A DNA stretch of 64,000 nt from Ezakiella sp. (GCA_022778715.1 JALFRW010000005.1:62001-126000); one strand, 5' to 3'; numbered from the stretch's first letter, positions 45,934 through 55,352 are shown. The notes: a model not told the origin generated them from the sequence alone. Program-made: numbers and translations.

Positions 45934-46621
45934 AGTCAGTGGACTAACTTGCAGCTATGGCAATTTGCAAGTGTTTCATGACTTGAATTTTGAAATAGAA
46001 AAAGGTGACTATCTTGTAATTGTTGGAGAAAATGGTTCAGGCAAGTCAACGCTTTTAAAAACGATTTTGGGATTAAAAAAGCCGGACAGCGGACATATTA
46101 CAATGGAAGATTTTAAAGACATAGGATATGTGCCACAAGAAAATAATGCTGCAAAAAATTTTCCGGCTCTTGTAAAAGAGGTGATTATGAGCGGTATAAT
46201 TTCAAGGAATAAATTTTTCTACAACAAGAATGACTATCAAAAACTGCAAGAAGTGAGCACTCTTTTGGAATTGGATAAAATTTTAAATAAATCCATTTCA
46301 GAGCTTTCGGGCGGGCAAAAAAAACGTGTTATGCTCGCCCGTGCACTCGTTCGTGGAGCTGACATTTTATTTTTAGATGAACCGACGTCATCGCTGGATC
46401 CTCTAAGAACCAGTGATTTTTACAGTACTTTGGATAAATTAAATGCCGATGGGAGAACAATTGTCACAGTTTCTCACGATTTAAGAAGCATTATAAATTG
46501 TGCAAAGACAGTGCTTCATCTCGGGGCAAATGATCAGGGAGTTTTGTTTTTTGGTGCAAAAGAGGATTATATGAAGAGCGAACTTTTCAAAGTGCTAAGT
46601 GGGGTGCATATTCATGAGTGA
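45926..46621 (+). CDS. znuC: Zinc ABC transporter ATPase
   Basis: A 231-residue ATPase with Walker A GENGSGKST, signature LSGGQKKRV, Walker B LFLDEPTSSLD and VSHDLR. It overlaps znuA by 8 bases and the permease by 8. It energises uptake through the next gene product. Confidence 0.9.
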   Translation: MIKVSGLTCSYGNLQVFHDLNFEIEKGDYLVIVGENGSGKSTLLKTILGLKKPDSGHITMEDFKDIGYVPQENNAAKNFPALVKEVIMSGIISRNKFFYNKNDYQKLQEVSTLLELDKILNKSISELSGGQKKRVMLARALVRGADILFLDEPTSSLDPLRTSDFYSTLDKLNADGRTIVTVSHDLRSIINCAKTVLHLGANDQGVLFFGAKEDYMKSELFKVLSGVHIHE

Positions 46622-47462
46622 AATATTCACGATGTTTAGCTATCCATTTATTCAAAAAGCACTTGCGGTTGGAATTTTAACTGGTGTAATTTCCGCGGTT
46701 TTAGGAGTGAGTTTAGTTTTAAAAAACTATTCCATGATTGGCGATGGACTAAGTCACGTAGGATTTGGCTCGTTTGCAATTGCTGCTGCTGCATCTATTG
46801 CGCCGCTATATTTTTCTGTGGTTATTGTGGTTATTGCAGCATATTTCATTTTAAAGATAGATGATTCTAAAAAAATTAATTCAGACGCAGCAATTGCACT
46901 TATTTCATCTGTTGCACTCGCAATTGGCGTTATGATTACGTCACTAACCAAAGGCATGAGTGTGGACATTTATCAGTTTATGTTTGGCTCTATTCTTGCG
47001 GTGACTGATGGAGAAATGTATTTTACGATTGTAATTACATTTGTGGTGGCGCTATTTTATGTTGTTTTTTACAATAGAATTTTCGCTATCACATTTGACG
47101 AAGATTTTGCACGAGCTGAAGGTGTAAATGTGGATTTATATAGAGCACTTCTTGCAATTGTGACAGCAATTGTGATTGTGCTTGGCATGCGCGTGATTGG
47201 CACGCTTTTAATTTCGGGACTAACGATAATTCCGGCAATAAGCGCGTTTCAAATTTGCAAAAGCTTTAAAGCATCTGTAATTGTGAGCGCACTTGTTTCA
47301 TTTGTATCAGTGCTTTTAGGGATTGTGGCAAGTTTTATTTTGAGTACTCCAACCGGGGCTACGATTATTGTAATAAGTGTTATTATTTTTTTGATATGCT
47401 TTGGAATTAAAACCACAAAGAGCAATTTGAAAAAGAGAGCAAAAAATGATAAACTATCATAG
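46614..47462 (+). CDS. znuB: Zinc ABC transporter permease
   Basis: A 282-residue permease of the metal ABC-3 family with about eight helices. SMIGDGLSHVGFGSFA and GMRVIGTLLISGLTIIPA are conserved in ZnuB/MntB proteins. ATG 46614 overlaps the znuC end and follows GTGGGG. The peptidase gene follows after 2 bases. Confidence 0.9.
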   Translation: MSEIFTMFSYPFIQKALAVGILTGVISAVLGVSLVLKNYSMIGDGLSHVGFGSFAIAAAASIAPLYFSVVIVVIAAYFILKIDDSKKINSDAAIALISSVALAIGVMITSLTKGMSVDIYQFMFGSILAVTDGEMYFTIVITFVVALFYVVFYNRIFAITFDEDFARAEGVNVDLYRALLAIVTAIVIVLGMRVIGTLLISGLTIIPAISAFQICKSFKASVIVSALVSFVSVLLGIVASFILSTPTGATIIVISVIIFLICFGIKTTKSNLKKRAKNDKLS

Positions 47463-47464
47463 TT

Positions 47465-48715
47465 ATGAGAAAGAATGAAAATAAGAAAATTTTAAATTAT
47501 GTAGTAATTATATTTTTTGTAGTAGCAATCTTCGGATTTTTGATGCAAAAATATGGGGAAAAGACAATTTTATACGACAAGAATGGCGAAACTTACGCAT
47601 ATGTAAAAGACGAAAATACAATTGAAGAGGCATTTAAGAAAGCAGAGTTAAAAACCTTTGAAGGAAAAACGATTAAGAAAGAGGATATTCTAAAAAGAAA
47701 AGACTTTGTTTTTTTCGGAAAAAATGCGAGCGAGGAGGAATTAGCACAAGCATTTGCCGAGAATTTGCCAAAGTACGAAATTGCATGGGTGGTCTACAAA
47801 AATGGTACGCCGATTTGTGGACTTAAAAATCGCAGCGAAATTTTGGACATGCTAAGTCAGCTCAAAACTTATTTCGTGAGCAAAGTGGTTTCAACAGATA
47901 CTCGTGTGGACACCAAAATCACGGAACTTGATTTTATTGACAAGGTTGAAATAAAAAGCGCAAGTATAAATTCGGAGAAAGTGCTCAGTAAATCTGAATT
48001 TTACACGAAAATTTTAAAGGCGACAAAGGAAACTACTGTTGAAGTGAGTGAAAACATGAAAGACGAGCCTCTTGTGGTATCAAATAATATGTTTAGTTTG
48101 AACATCGAGATTAGGGACAAAAAGACGGAAACCATAAAACTTCCGCAAACTACGATTGTAAATTATGATGAAACACTTGAAAAAGGCAAGCGAATTGTGG
48201 ACAGATCGGGGACAGACGGCAAGCTTGTCAGAGAAAGTGAAAACAGATATATAAATGGGCAAATTGTTTCCTCGAATTTTGTAAAAGAAACAGTTGAAGT
48301 GGAACCAAATTCTGAAATCGTGCGTGTGGGCGACAGAGATGAAGCTCTCAGGGTGAGATTCACGTGGCCGGCAGTTGGCATTATCACAAGCGGATTTGGG
48401 CCAAGATATGACGGTTTTCATAGAGGGCTCGACATTGCAGCTTATCTCGGTTCGACAGTACGTGCATCTTATGAAGGGACTGTCACATTTGCAGGCAGAC
48501 AAGGAAGCTACGGCAATGTGGTGATTATTGAACACAAGGATGGATATGAAACACGATATGCGCATTTATTAAAACCACTTGTAAAGGCTGGCGAGAGAGT
48601 TGAACAAAACGAAGCAATCGGGCAAATGGGTTCGACAGGCAATTCAACAGGACCGCATGTGCATTTTGAAATTTTGAAAAATGGTGAACTCTTAAATCCG
48701 GAGGATGAGCTTTAA
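47465..48715 (+). CDS. Membrane-anchored M23 peptidase with G5 domain
   Basis: A 416-residue protein: N-terminal helix (about 11-27), a globular region (30-210), a G5 domain (about 215-295, including TIKLPQTTIVNYDETLEKGK) and a C-terminal M23 zinc peptidase (about 305-416) with HRGLDIA and HVHFE ligands. It should cut peptide bonds in peptidoglycan. Its position 2 bases after the zinc permease suggests zinc-linked expression, since the enzyme needs zinc. Confidence 0.88.
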   Translation: MRKNENKKILNYVVIIFFVVAIFGFLMQKYGEKTILYDKNGETYAYVKDENTIEEAFKKAELKTFEGKTIKKEDILKRKDFVFFGKNASEEELAQAFAENLPKYEIAWVVYKNGTPICGLKNRSEILDMLSQLKTYFVSKVVSTDTRVDTKITELDFIDKVEIKSASINSEKVLSKSEFYTKILKATKETTVEVSENMKDEPLVVSNNMFSLNIEIRDKKTETIKLPQTTIVNYDETLEKGKRIVDRSGTDGKLVRESENRYINGQIVSSNFVKETVEVEPNSEIVRVGDRDEALRVRFTWPAVGIITSGFGPRYDGFHRGLDIAAYLGSTVRASYEGTVTFAGRQGSYGNVVIIEHKDGYETRYAHLLKPLVKAGERVEQNEAIGQMGSTGNSTGPHVHFEILKNGELLNPEDEL

Positions 48716-49488
48716 TGAAAGATGGAAATGAAGCCAGAAGAGCATTAATTAAAAAATTCAGAAAACCAATTTATAGAAAATTCATTGAAGGCATAAAAAA
48801 GTACGAGCTTATTACGCCGGGCGACAGAATTATGGTTTGTGTAAGTGGAGGTAAGGACTCGATTACGCTTTCACTTTTGATGGAAGAGCTTTATTTACAC
48901 GGAAATCGCAATTTCGAACTCGTACATGTGATGATGAATCCGGGATTTGAAAACGACTATGTGGAGCATATAAAAAATATTTACGATACACTGGGTATCG
49001 AGTTAAAAATCTTTAATACGGACATTTTTAAAGTAACAAGCGACATGGCGAAAGAGAATCCGTGTTTTTTGTGCGCCAGAATGAGACGCGGCGCACTTTA
49101 TGGTGAGGCAAAAAAGCTGGGTGCAAATAAAATTGCACTTGGTCATCACATGGACGACGTGGTGCAAACCACGATTATGAATATTTTTATGCAAGGTGCG
49201 TTTAGAAATATGTTGCCGATTTTAAATAGCCAAAATTATCCGGGAATAAAGCTCATTCGTCCTCTATATTTGGTGGCGGAAGAGGATATAATCAAATTTA
49301 GAGATTATATCGGGCTGGAAAGTTTGGGATGCAGATGCGTTTTGTCAGAAGGAAAGATTGTGACTTCACGCGATAGAATTAGGGAGTTATTAAACAATCT
49401 TGAAAAAGAAATACCATGTATCAAAATGAATATTCAAAAATCAATTGAAAATGTTTATTTGGATACAATTATTAATCCGGATAAATAG
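48715..49488 (+). CDS. TtcA-like tRNA 2-thiolation ATPase
   Basis: A 257-residue PP-loop ATP pyrophosphatase. VSGGKDSITL is the PP-loop, CFLCARMRRGALY carries the CxxC that holds the Fe-S cluster in TtcA, and GHHMDDVVQT is the second family motif. It probably thiolates cytidine 32 or another base in tRNA, but related Firmicutes proteins are uncharacterised. Its ATG overlaps the peptidase TAA. Confidence 0.8.
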   Translation: MKDGNEARRALIKKFRKPIYRKFIEGIKKYELITPGDRIMVCVSGGKDSITLSLLMEELYLHGNRNFELVHVMMNPGFENDYVEHIKNIYDTLGIELKIFNTDIFKVTSDMAKENPCFLCARMRRGALYGEAKKLGANKIALGHHMDDVVQTTIMNIFMQGAFRNMLPILNSQNYPGIKLIRPLYLVAEEDIIKFRDYIGLESLGCRCVLSEGKIVTSRDRIRELLNNLEKEIPCIKMNIQKSIENVYLDTIINPDK

Positions 49489-49533
49489 AAAAAAGTCTAT
49501 TACAAGTTTTATGCTTGAAATAGACTTTTTTAA
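49487..49533 (+). terminator. Terminator of the zinc operon
   Basis: AAAAAAGTCTATT (49489-49501) pairs with AATAGACTTTTTT (49519-49531); CAAG/CTTG pair inside. The stop codon is immediately upstream. Confidence 0.85.
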
Positions 49534-49550
49534 TTCAGTTATATAACTCA

Positions 49551-49808
49551 TTATGAATAATTTTTTAAGACAAATACAAATCTCTTTGCATCTATTTTTT
49601 TATATTTTCTTAAATTAACCCTACAATATATTTTGTCAATTCCATACAGACTTTAATCGATGCTGTAATACTTCTTTGAATGAATCTTTTTACAGGAAAA
49701 TTTGACCGGTAATATTTCTACAAATAGTCTGAATCTAACACTTATTTTTTTTGATGCAGCGTTGCAAAATTTTTCTGTTAGGTCTATATTTAACTTCTTT
49801 TTGTACAT
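49551..49808 (-). pseudogene. Possible decayed gene of unknown family
   Basis: A minus-strand frame of 86 codons starts at ATG 49808 (MYKKKLNIDLTEKF), has one TAA at 49653 and continues DKIYCRVNLRKYKKID to a stop at 49551. The sequence is Lys/Ile/Tyr rich, as expected by chance in AT-rich DNA, so this is weak. I see nothing else in this 340-base gap. Confidence 0.2.
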
Positions 49809-49835
49809 CAACAACCGTTTTAAGCGTGAGTTTCA

Positions 49836-50792
49836 CTAGTTTACCTTGTTTGGAGCAACTTTGCCGTTTAGGTATGCGATTATATTATTAGCTGCGATTT
49901 CGCCCATTTCTTCACGAGCTTCGATTGTTGCGTTGCCAAGGTGAGGTGAGAGAACCACATTGTCCAAATATAAAAGCTCTTCCGTAACTTTTGGTTCAAA
50001 CTCATACACGTCAAGTGCAGCGCCTTTTATCACTTTATCTTTTAGAGCTTTTGCGAGTGCTTTTTCATCGATAACAGGACCTCTGGAGGTGTTCACAAGG
50101 TAAGCGTCTTTTTTCATCATAGCGAGTTCTTTTTCGCCAATCAAATGGTGAATGCTTGGAGTGTATGAAGAATTGAGACTTAGTACGTCGCAAGTTTTTA
50201 GAATTTCTTCAAATTCTAAATATTTAACATTGAGTTCTTTTTCTTTTTCTTCGTCCAAACGACTTCTTTTATAATAAATCACATTCATGCCAAAAGCATT
50301 TGCTTTTTGTGCAAGATTTTGTCCGATTCTGCCCATGCCAAAAATGCCGAGCGTTTTGCCGTGAAGTGTCGGTCCAAGACAATAAGTTGGTTTCCAACCT
50401 TTAAATTCACCGCGTCTTAAGCTATCTTCACCTCGCGTAATGCCACGCATAATATCTAAAATAAGAGCAAATGTCAGTTCTGCAGTGGAATTTGTTGAGC
50501 CGGTTGCCGGAGCATTTGTGACAACAACATTATTTTTAGTTGCAGATTCAATGTCGATATTGTCAAAACCTGCACCAAAATTTGCAATTATCTTCAAATT
50601 TTTTGCGCTATTTATAATTTCGGCATCAATTTTTTCTGATAGTGGACACAAAATCGCATCCGCAGATTTAGCCTTTTGAATTAAAATATCCTTTGGCAAA
50701 AAATCCAAATTATCATTGTAATCAACTTCAAAATATTCTTTTAACTTGTTTAAAGTTTTTTCAGGAACTTTAAGTGTAATAAGTACTTTCAT
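49836..50792 (-). CDS. D-isomer-specific 2-hydroxyacid dehydrogenase
   Basis: A 318-residue NAD-dependent dehydrogenase. The nucleotide fold is marked by GIFGMGRIGQNLAQKA (about 150-165); catalytic Arg lies in ANFGAGFDNID-to-NSSYTPS span and catalytic His in LSPHLGNA near 280; NTSRGPVIDE is the family signature. Likely substrates are glyoxylate, hydroxypyruvate or a D-2-hydroxyacid. GGAGG precedes the ATG. Confidence 0.88.
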   Translation of the reverse strand: MKVLITLKVPEKTLNKLKEYFEVDYNDNLDFLPKDILIQKAKSADAILCPLSEKIDAEIINSAKNLKIIANFGAGFDNIDIESATKNNVVVTNAPATGSTNSTAELTFALILDIMRGITRGEDSLRRGEFKGWKPTYCLGPTLHGKTLGIFGMGRIGQNLAQKANAFGMNVIYYKRSRLDEEKEKELNVKYLEFEEILKTCDVLSLNSSYTPSIHHLIGEKELAMMKKDAYLVNTSRGPVIDEKALAKALKDKVIKGAALDVYEFEPKVTEELLYLDNVVLSPHLGNATIEAREEMGEIAANNIIAYLNGKVAPNKVN

Positions 50793-50837
50793 AATAAACC
50801 TCCATTTATGTTATACCCATTTACGAGTAAAATTTAC

Positions 50838-51095
50838 AAGAAATATATATTGAGAGTATATAGAGATGAGGTTATGGATACTGTAGAATGAATAACTGCG
50901 ATGTTAATAACGGCATATTCAATTTCAAATATTGTTGGAGAGTTTAAAAGATTACAAAAAAAATTAAAATAAGGAATAAATTTTAGAGTATCAATACATG
51001 AAGATGAAGTCGTGAACAATATTACTATTAAAGGGTTGCGAAGAGCTATTTTAAAAACACGATTTTATAATAAATTCGAACACTTTCAAGGTTAA
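50838..51095 (+). pseudogene. Possible decayed gene of unknown family
   Basis: A plus-strand frame of about 85 codons is broken by two stops (50889 and 50970) and ends at TAA 51093. Segments read AYSISNIVGEFKRLQKKLK and FRVSIHEDEVVNNITIKGLR, which look protein-like. I do not recognise it. The remaining bases to 51338 hold no gene I can see. Confidence 0.3.
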
Positions 51096-51310
51096 CCTAT
51101 CTTGAGAAAATGTATTTATAATAATGCAAATATGGAAAAAGAAATATATTAATATTAGCAAATATTAATATATTCTATTAAACAGTGCTTGTACTATAGA
51201 AAATTTAAATATGAGCTTATAAATGGCTATTTTATAGTATTTGTAAAGTTCACAAATAACATTTTAACACTATTTTAATTGAATATAAGTATAATAACTA
51301 CTATAATCAA

Positions 51311-51322
51311 TATTGATAATCA
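51311..51322. promoter_or_regulatory. Small palindrome upstream of the AhpD-like gene
   Basis: TTGATAATCAA is a perfect 5-1-5 palindrome with half-site similarity to Fur-family boxes, immediately before the AAAGGAGG ribosome site. Short palindromes are frequent in AT-rich DNA, so this is tentative. Confidence 0.3.
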
Positions 51323-51338
51323 AAGGAGGATATAGATT

Positions 51339-52160
51339 ATGACAAAGAAAGTTTTATCAATCGCACTCGCTCTCATGCTTGCTTTTAGCACACTAAGCTT
51401 AAGTGTAAGTGCTGCTGATGAAAAGAAAGAAGAAAAGAAAGCGGAAATTAGTTTATTTGAACAATACAATCCAAATGTTGCAAAAGCTTTTGCTAATGCT
51501 TCAAAAGCAAATTCTGGAGATTCAGCTTTAACACAAAAACAAAAAGAGTTTATCACACTTGGAATTGCAATTGCTGTTAAATGTGAAGCTTGCACAAAAA
51601 CACACGCAAAACGTGCAGTTGAAGCCGGTGCTACTATGCAAGAATTAGCAGAAGTTGTCGGTGTAAATGTTATGATGGGTGGTGGCCCTGCAACAGCGTT
51701 TGGTAAACTCGCTCTTGAAACAGCAAAAGCAGCCGGTGCAAAAGAATCGGAAAAGAAAATCGATTTAAAACCGATTACAGAAATTGAAATGGAAGTAAAT
51801 CCGGAAGATTTAATGACAGTTCATAAATTAGACTTCGCTAAAAAATATTCATTAATCGGCGAAAACGTTATGAGAGATGGATATCTAACAGTTAAAGAAA
51901 AAGAACTCGTTTCACTTGCAATCGCTGTTGCAGTTGGATGCGAAGGATGCATGAACTATCATGGAGCTCAATGTGCAAAAGTAGGCGTAACAGAAGCTGA
52001 ACTTATGGATATGGTTGCTTGCAACAGAATTATGGAAGGCGGACCAAGTTCACCGGCTTCAAGAGTTGCTATTAAAGCTTACAAAGACGCAAAAGCAGCT
52101 ATAGAAAAAGAAGCTAAAGAAGCAAAAACAGAAACAAAAACAGAAACAAAAACGAAATAG
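51339..52160 (+). CDS. Secreted protein with two carboxymuconolactone decarboxylase/AhpD-like domains
   Basis: A 273-residue protein with a classic signal peptide (cleavage expected after SVSA, near residue 25; no lipobox). Two AhpD-like domains follow, each with a redox motif: Cys82-x-x-Cys85 with His89, and Cys201-x-x-Cys204 with His208. These match the CxxC...H proton-relay centre of alkylhydroperoxidase D. Most family members are cytoplasmic and single-domain, so an exported tandem form is unusual. The C-terminus is a Lys/Thr/Glu-rich tail. AAAGGAGG precedes the ATG. Confidence 0.85.
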   Translation: MTKKVLSIALALMLAFSTLSLSVSAADEKKEEKKAEISLFEQYNPNVAKAFANASKANSGDSALTQKQKEFITLGIAIAVKCEACTKTHAKRAVEAGATMQELAEVVGVNVMMGGGPATAFGKLALETAKAAGAKESEKKIDLKPITEIEMEVNPEDLMTVHKLDFAKKYSLIGENVMRDGYLTVKEKELVSLAIAVAVGCEGCMNYHGAQCAKVGVTEAELMDMVACNRIMEGGPSSPASRVAIKAYKDAKAAIEKEAKEAKTETKTETKTK

Positions 52161-52199
52161 CAATATCATACAATAAAAAAGTTTAGTGATGTTTTAACT

Positions 52200-52230
52200 T
52201 TAAAGACGCTTGTTAGTGAGCGTCTTTTTG
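52200..52230 (+). terminator. Terminator of the AhpD-like gene
   Basis: AAAGACGCT (52202-52210) and AGCGTCTTT (52219-52227), perfect 9-bp stem followed by T. Confidence 0.88.
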
Positions 52231-52386
52231 TATTTAATCTTAAAAATAATTTGATTTTATTACATATAGTTTACATATATTTATAACAATTATATGGTTA
52301 AATTATTATTTAATTATATAAAAAATGAGTAAAGATTAATATTAATATTAAAATATAAAATAATTTTAATTTAGTCAAAATATTTG

Positions 52387-52415
52387 TTGACAAAATTATT
52401 AACAAGAGGTAAAAT
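52387..52415 (+). promoter_or_regulatory. Promoter of the secreted cysteine protease gene
   Basis: Perfect TTGACA (52387-52392), 17-base spacer, TAAAAT (52410-52415). Confidence 0.75.
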
Positions 52416-52418
52416 AAA

Positions 52419-52451
52419 AATGTTAGCATATTTAAATAAAGTGCTAACATT
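52419..52451 (+). promoter_or_regulatory. 10-bp inverted repeat in the protease leader
   Basis: AATGTTAGCA (52419-52428) and TGCTAACATT (52442-52451) are perfect arms with a 13-base spacer. It starts 3 bases after the -10 and ends 9 bases before AAGGAGG, so it could be a repressor operator or a 5' mRNA hairpin. Confidence 0.65.
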
Positions 52452-52471
52452 ATTTTCTTAAGGAGGGAAAT

Positions 52472-55288
52472 ATGAAAAAGAATAAGCTATTAAAAGTAAT
52501 TCTTGCAATTGCACTTGTGATTTCTCTAGTATTGCCTGAAACTATTAGTGCAGAATGGAATTACGGTCATGATCTTTACAAGATCAATTTTAGGGACACC
52601 AATTTTGGTGAAGCAAGACAAAATGCTGATTTTAAAGCAATGCAAAGTAACTTCCGTTATGGTGCTTTAGGAGCTAGTGGGGAGTACCAAGGACTTGTGC
52701 CGGAACCAGTGGATTTGGTTTTTGGAGAAGATGAAAGAGATGCAATGTTTAGACCTCTAGGATTTCCTAGAAGTTATGATTTAAGAGACTATAATAAATT
52801 AAGCCCAATTAGAGATCAAGGACCGAATGGTTCATGCTGGACATTTGCTTGTTATAGTTCATTAGAAAGTGTGCTTCGTCCTGCGGAAGACCCGGATTTT
52901 AGTGAAAAGCACATGAGAGATTCTCACGGTTTCGACTGGGGACCAGATAAGGGTGGTAACAGATTTATGTCAAGTGCATATTTAGCTCGTTGGTCAGGAC
53001 CAGTGGCAGAAGCTGATTGTCCATACGATCCATACAATTACTATGTGCCAAAAGGTTTAACGAGAGTGAAAGATTTGACAGATGTATATTATTTGCCTGA
53101 TATGGACAGTGATTTTGAAGGAGGAATGAATGCAATCAAAAATGCAATCATGCAATACGGAGCTGTTCAGACAGCAATGTATTCTTCAAATGCTTACATT
53201 AATCAAAAAACTTGGGCACACTATTATCCAAGGAGAGGTAATGGAAACCACGCAGTAGCAATCGTTGGATGGAACGACGATTATCCAAAAGAAAATTTCT
53301 TGCAAACTCCACCGGCAAACGGAGCTTGGCTCATAAGAAATAGCTGGGGCGAAGAATATGGAATAAGTGGATATTTTTGGGCTTCTTATTATGATACGAT
53401 AGTGGGAACAAATAACGCGGTGTATTTTGCAAAGGATATGCAAGATGACGAAAATATTTATCAATATGATCCATATGGAATGACAAGAACCGTTGGTTAC
53501 AATGGTAAAGGTTACGCTGCAAATGTGTTCGGCAGATTAAAAAAGGATGAATATGTAAATGGCGCAGGATTCTTCGTGGCAAGCGGAAACACGGATTACG
53601 AGGTGTTTGTAGTTCCAAAATACACCGGATTAGAATCTCTTGCAAATAACAGAATTAGTGTTGCAAAAGGCAGAGTAGATTATCCAGGATACCACACCGT
53701 TGAATTTAATCAGGTGCCTGTAAATAGTGGCGACAACTTTGCAGTTGTGGTTTATTTTTATTCATCGGAAACTAATTATCCTATAGCGATTGAAGCTAGA
53801 GAATATCAATATGCCCCAAAAGTTAACTCATATCCGGGACAAAGTTTTACAAGTGAAGACGGTATAAAATGGACAGACCTAACAACTTATAATAGCAGTG
53901 CAAATGTTTGCGTTAAAGCTTTCACAGTAAACAGTAGCGACGGAACAATTCCTGAAGATGTAAAAGTAAGTGGTGTAAATTTTAAAAATGATAAAATTTA
54001 TTTAAAAGAAAATGAAACACACCAATTAACATTCGAAGTGTTGCCACAAAATGCAAAAGACAAGAGTGTAACTTTTACAAGTGACAACGAAAATGTCGCA
54101 ACAGTTGACAATATGGGCAATGTAAAAGCTGTGGCTGAAGGATATGCTTATATTACAATAAGGACAAATGACGGCGGATTTACTGACAGAGTTTTAGTGA
54201 ATGTTACAAAACCTGCTCCGGTTCAAGTGAAGGTTACAAAAGTGGATATAACAAATTCTTCTATCTATATTGGAGAAGGTGATAAAGCAGTTTTAAATGT
54301 AAAAATTACTCCAGATAATGCAACCAACAAGACAATTAATTTTGAAAGCAGGTATCCTGATGTTGCAACAGTTGATCAAAATGGTGTGATAACAGCTATC
54401 AAACCTGGTTATACTTGGATTTACGCAACAAGTGTGGATGGACCATACGATTATGTATATGTAAATGTTAAAAAATCTTCAACACCAAGCATTGTAAAAG
54501 TTACGGACATCGTTGTGCCGCAACAAAATATTGAAATGAATGAGGGCGATATAAAAGACATAAACGCAACAGTTGTCCCGACAAACGCAACAGATAAAAC
54601 CTTGACTTATACAAGCTCTAAAACTTATGTGGCGACAGTTGACAGCTATGGCAGAATTACTTCAAAATCAGCAGGTGATACTGTGATTACAATTAGCTCA
54701 AAAGACGGAGTATCCAAAAATGTTTATGTAACTGTTAAGAGAGTCGAAAAATCTGTTGAAGTTACAAATGTGTTTGTGGATTCAAGTTATATTTATTTAA
54801 ACGCCGGAGAAACTAAAAAGATTGGTGCAAGAGTTTATCCATATAACGCAACTGACCAAAGTTTAAATTATACCTCATCAAATCCTGACGCAGTTACGGT
54901 TGACGAAAACGGATATATTACAGGAATTGCTAAAGGATACAGCTATATCACAGTTAGAGCAAATAACGGTAAATACGCAACAATTTATGTAAGCGTGCGC
55001 GGAGATGCTCCAAAAAATGTTAAAGTTAACAGAGTTTATCTAGACAAGTCCAGTCTGAGTTTGTATTTGGGAGAACAATACACCGTGGCTACAAGTTTTT
55101 ATCCGACAAATGCTACAAATAAAAATGTAACTTGGACATCACTAAATCCTAGAATTGCAACTGTGGACGAAAATGGTACGATTACAGCAGTAAGTGGCGG
55201 AAGTGTTTATATCTATGCAAAAAGTGCTGACGGGCCTCAAGCTTACATCAAAGTTACTGTAAATAGTTTTTATAACTATTACTATTAA
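52472..55288 (+). CDS. Secreted papain-family (C1) cysteine protease with five Ig-like (BIG2) domains
   Basis: A 938-residue exported protein. Signal peptide ends near residue 27 (TISA). The C1A domain has catalytic Cys122 (NGSCWTF), His260 (NHAVAIVGW) and Asn290 (RNSWGEEYG). A lectin-like C1-associated domain follows (about 320-485), then five BIG2 repeats (about 498-582, 587-668, 673-754, 759-840, 845-932), each with an LxVTP-like start and a VATVD core. There is no sortase or SLH anchor. It probably degrades host or environmental protein to feed peptide uptake. Confidence 0.92.
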   Translation: MKKNKLLKVILAIALVISLVLPETISAEWNYGHDLYKINFRDTNFGEARQNADFKAMQSNFRYGALGASGEYQGLVPEPVDLVFGEDERDAMFRPLGFPRSYDLRDYNKLSPIRDQGPNGSCWTFACYSSLESVLRPAEDPDFSEKHMRDSHGFDWGPDKGGNRFMSSAYLARWSGPVAEADCPYDPYNYYVPKGLTRVKDLTDVYYLPDMDSDFEGGMNAIKNAIMQYGAVQTAMYSSNAYINQKTWAHYYPRRGNGNHAVAIVGWNDDYPKENFLQTPPANGAWLIRNSWGEEYGISGYFWASYYDTIVGTNNAVYFAKDMQDDENIYQYDPYGMTRTVGYNGKGYAANVFGRLKKDEYVNGAGFFVASGNTDYEVFVVPKYTGLESLANNRISVAKGRVDYPGYHTVEFNQVPVNSGDNFAVVVYFYSSETNYPIAIEAREYQYAPKVNSYPGQSFTSEDGIKWTDLTTYNSSANVCVKAFTVNSSDGTIPEDVKVSGVNFKNDKIYLKENETHQLTFEVLPQNAKDKSVTFTSDNENVATVDNMGNVKAVAEGYAYITIRTNDGGFTDRVLVNVTKPAPVQVKVTKVDITNSSIYIGEGDKAVLNVKITPDNATNKTINFESRYPDVATVDQNGVITAIKPGYTWIYATSVDGPYDYVYVNVKKSSTPSIVKVTDIVVPQQNIEMNEGDIKDINATVVPTNATDKTLTYTSSKTYVATVDSYGRITSKSAGDTVITISSKDGVSKNVYVTVKRVEKSVEVTNVFVDSSYIYLNAGETKKIGARVYPYNATDQSLNYTSSNPDAVTVDENGYITGIAKGYSYITVRANNGKYATIYVSVRGDAPKNVKVNRVYLDKSSLSLYLGEQYTVATSFYPTNATNKNVTWTSLNPRIATVDENGTITAVSGGSVYIYAKSADGPQAYIKVTVNSFYNYYY

Positions 55289-55308
55289 TACACTTTAAAA
55301 TAGAATTA

Positions 55309-55352
55309 TAAAAAACCAATTGACTTTTTATAAAAGCTTGATTGGTTTTTTA
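55309..55352 (+). terminator. Terminator of the cysteine protease gene
   Basis: AAAAACCAAT (55311-55320) and ATTGGTTTTT (55341-55350), perfect 10-bp stem with extra CTTTT/AAAAG pairing inside. Confidence 0.85.

Noticed and set aside
51311..51322. PerR box before the AhpD-like gene
   Set aside because: Only a 5-1-5 palindrome next to the RBS, without the TTATAATnATTATAA core; listed only as a weak site.
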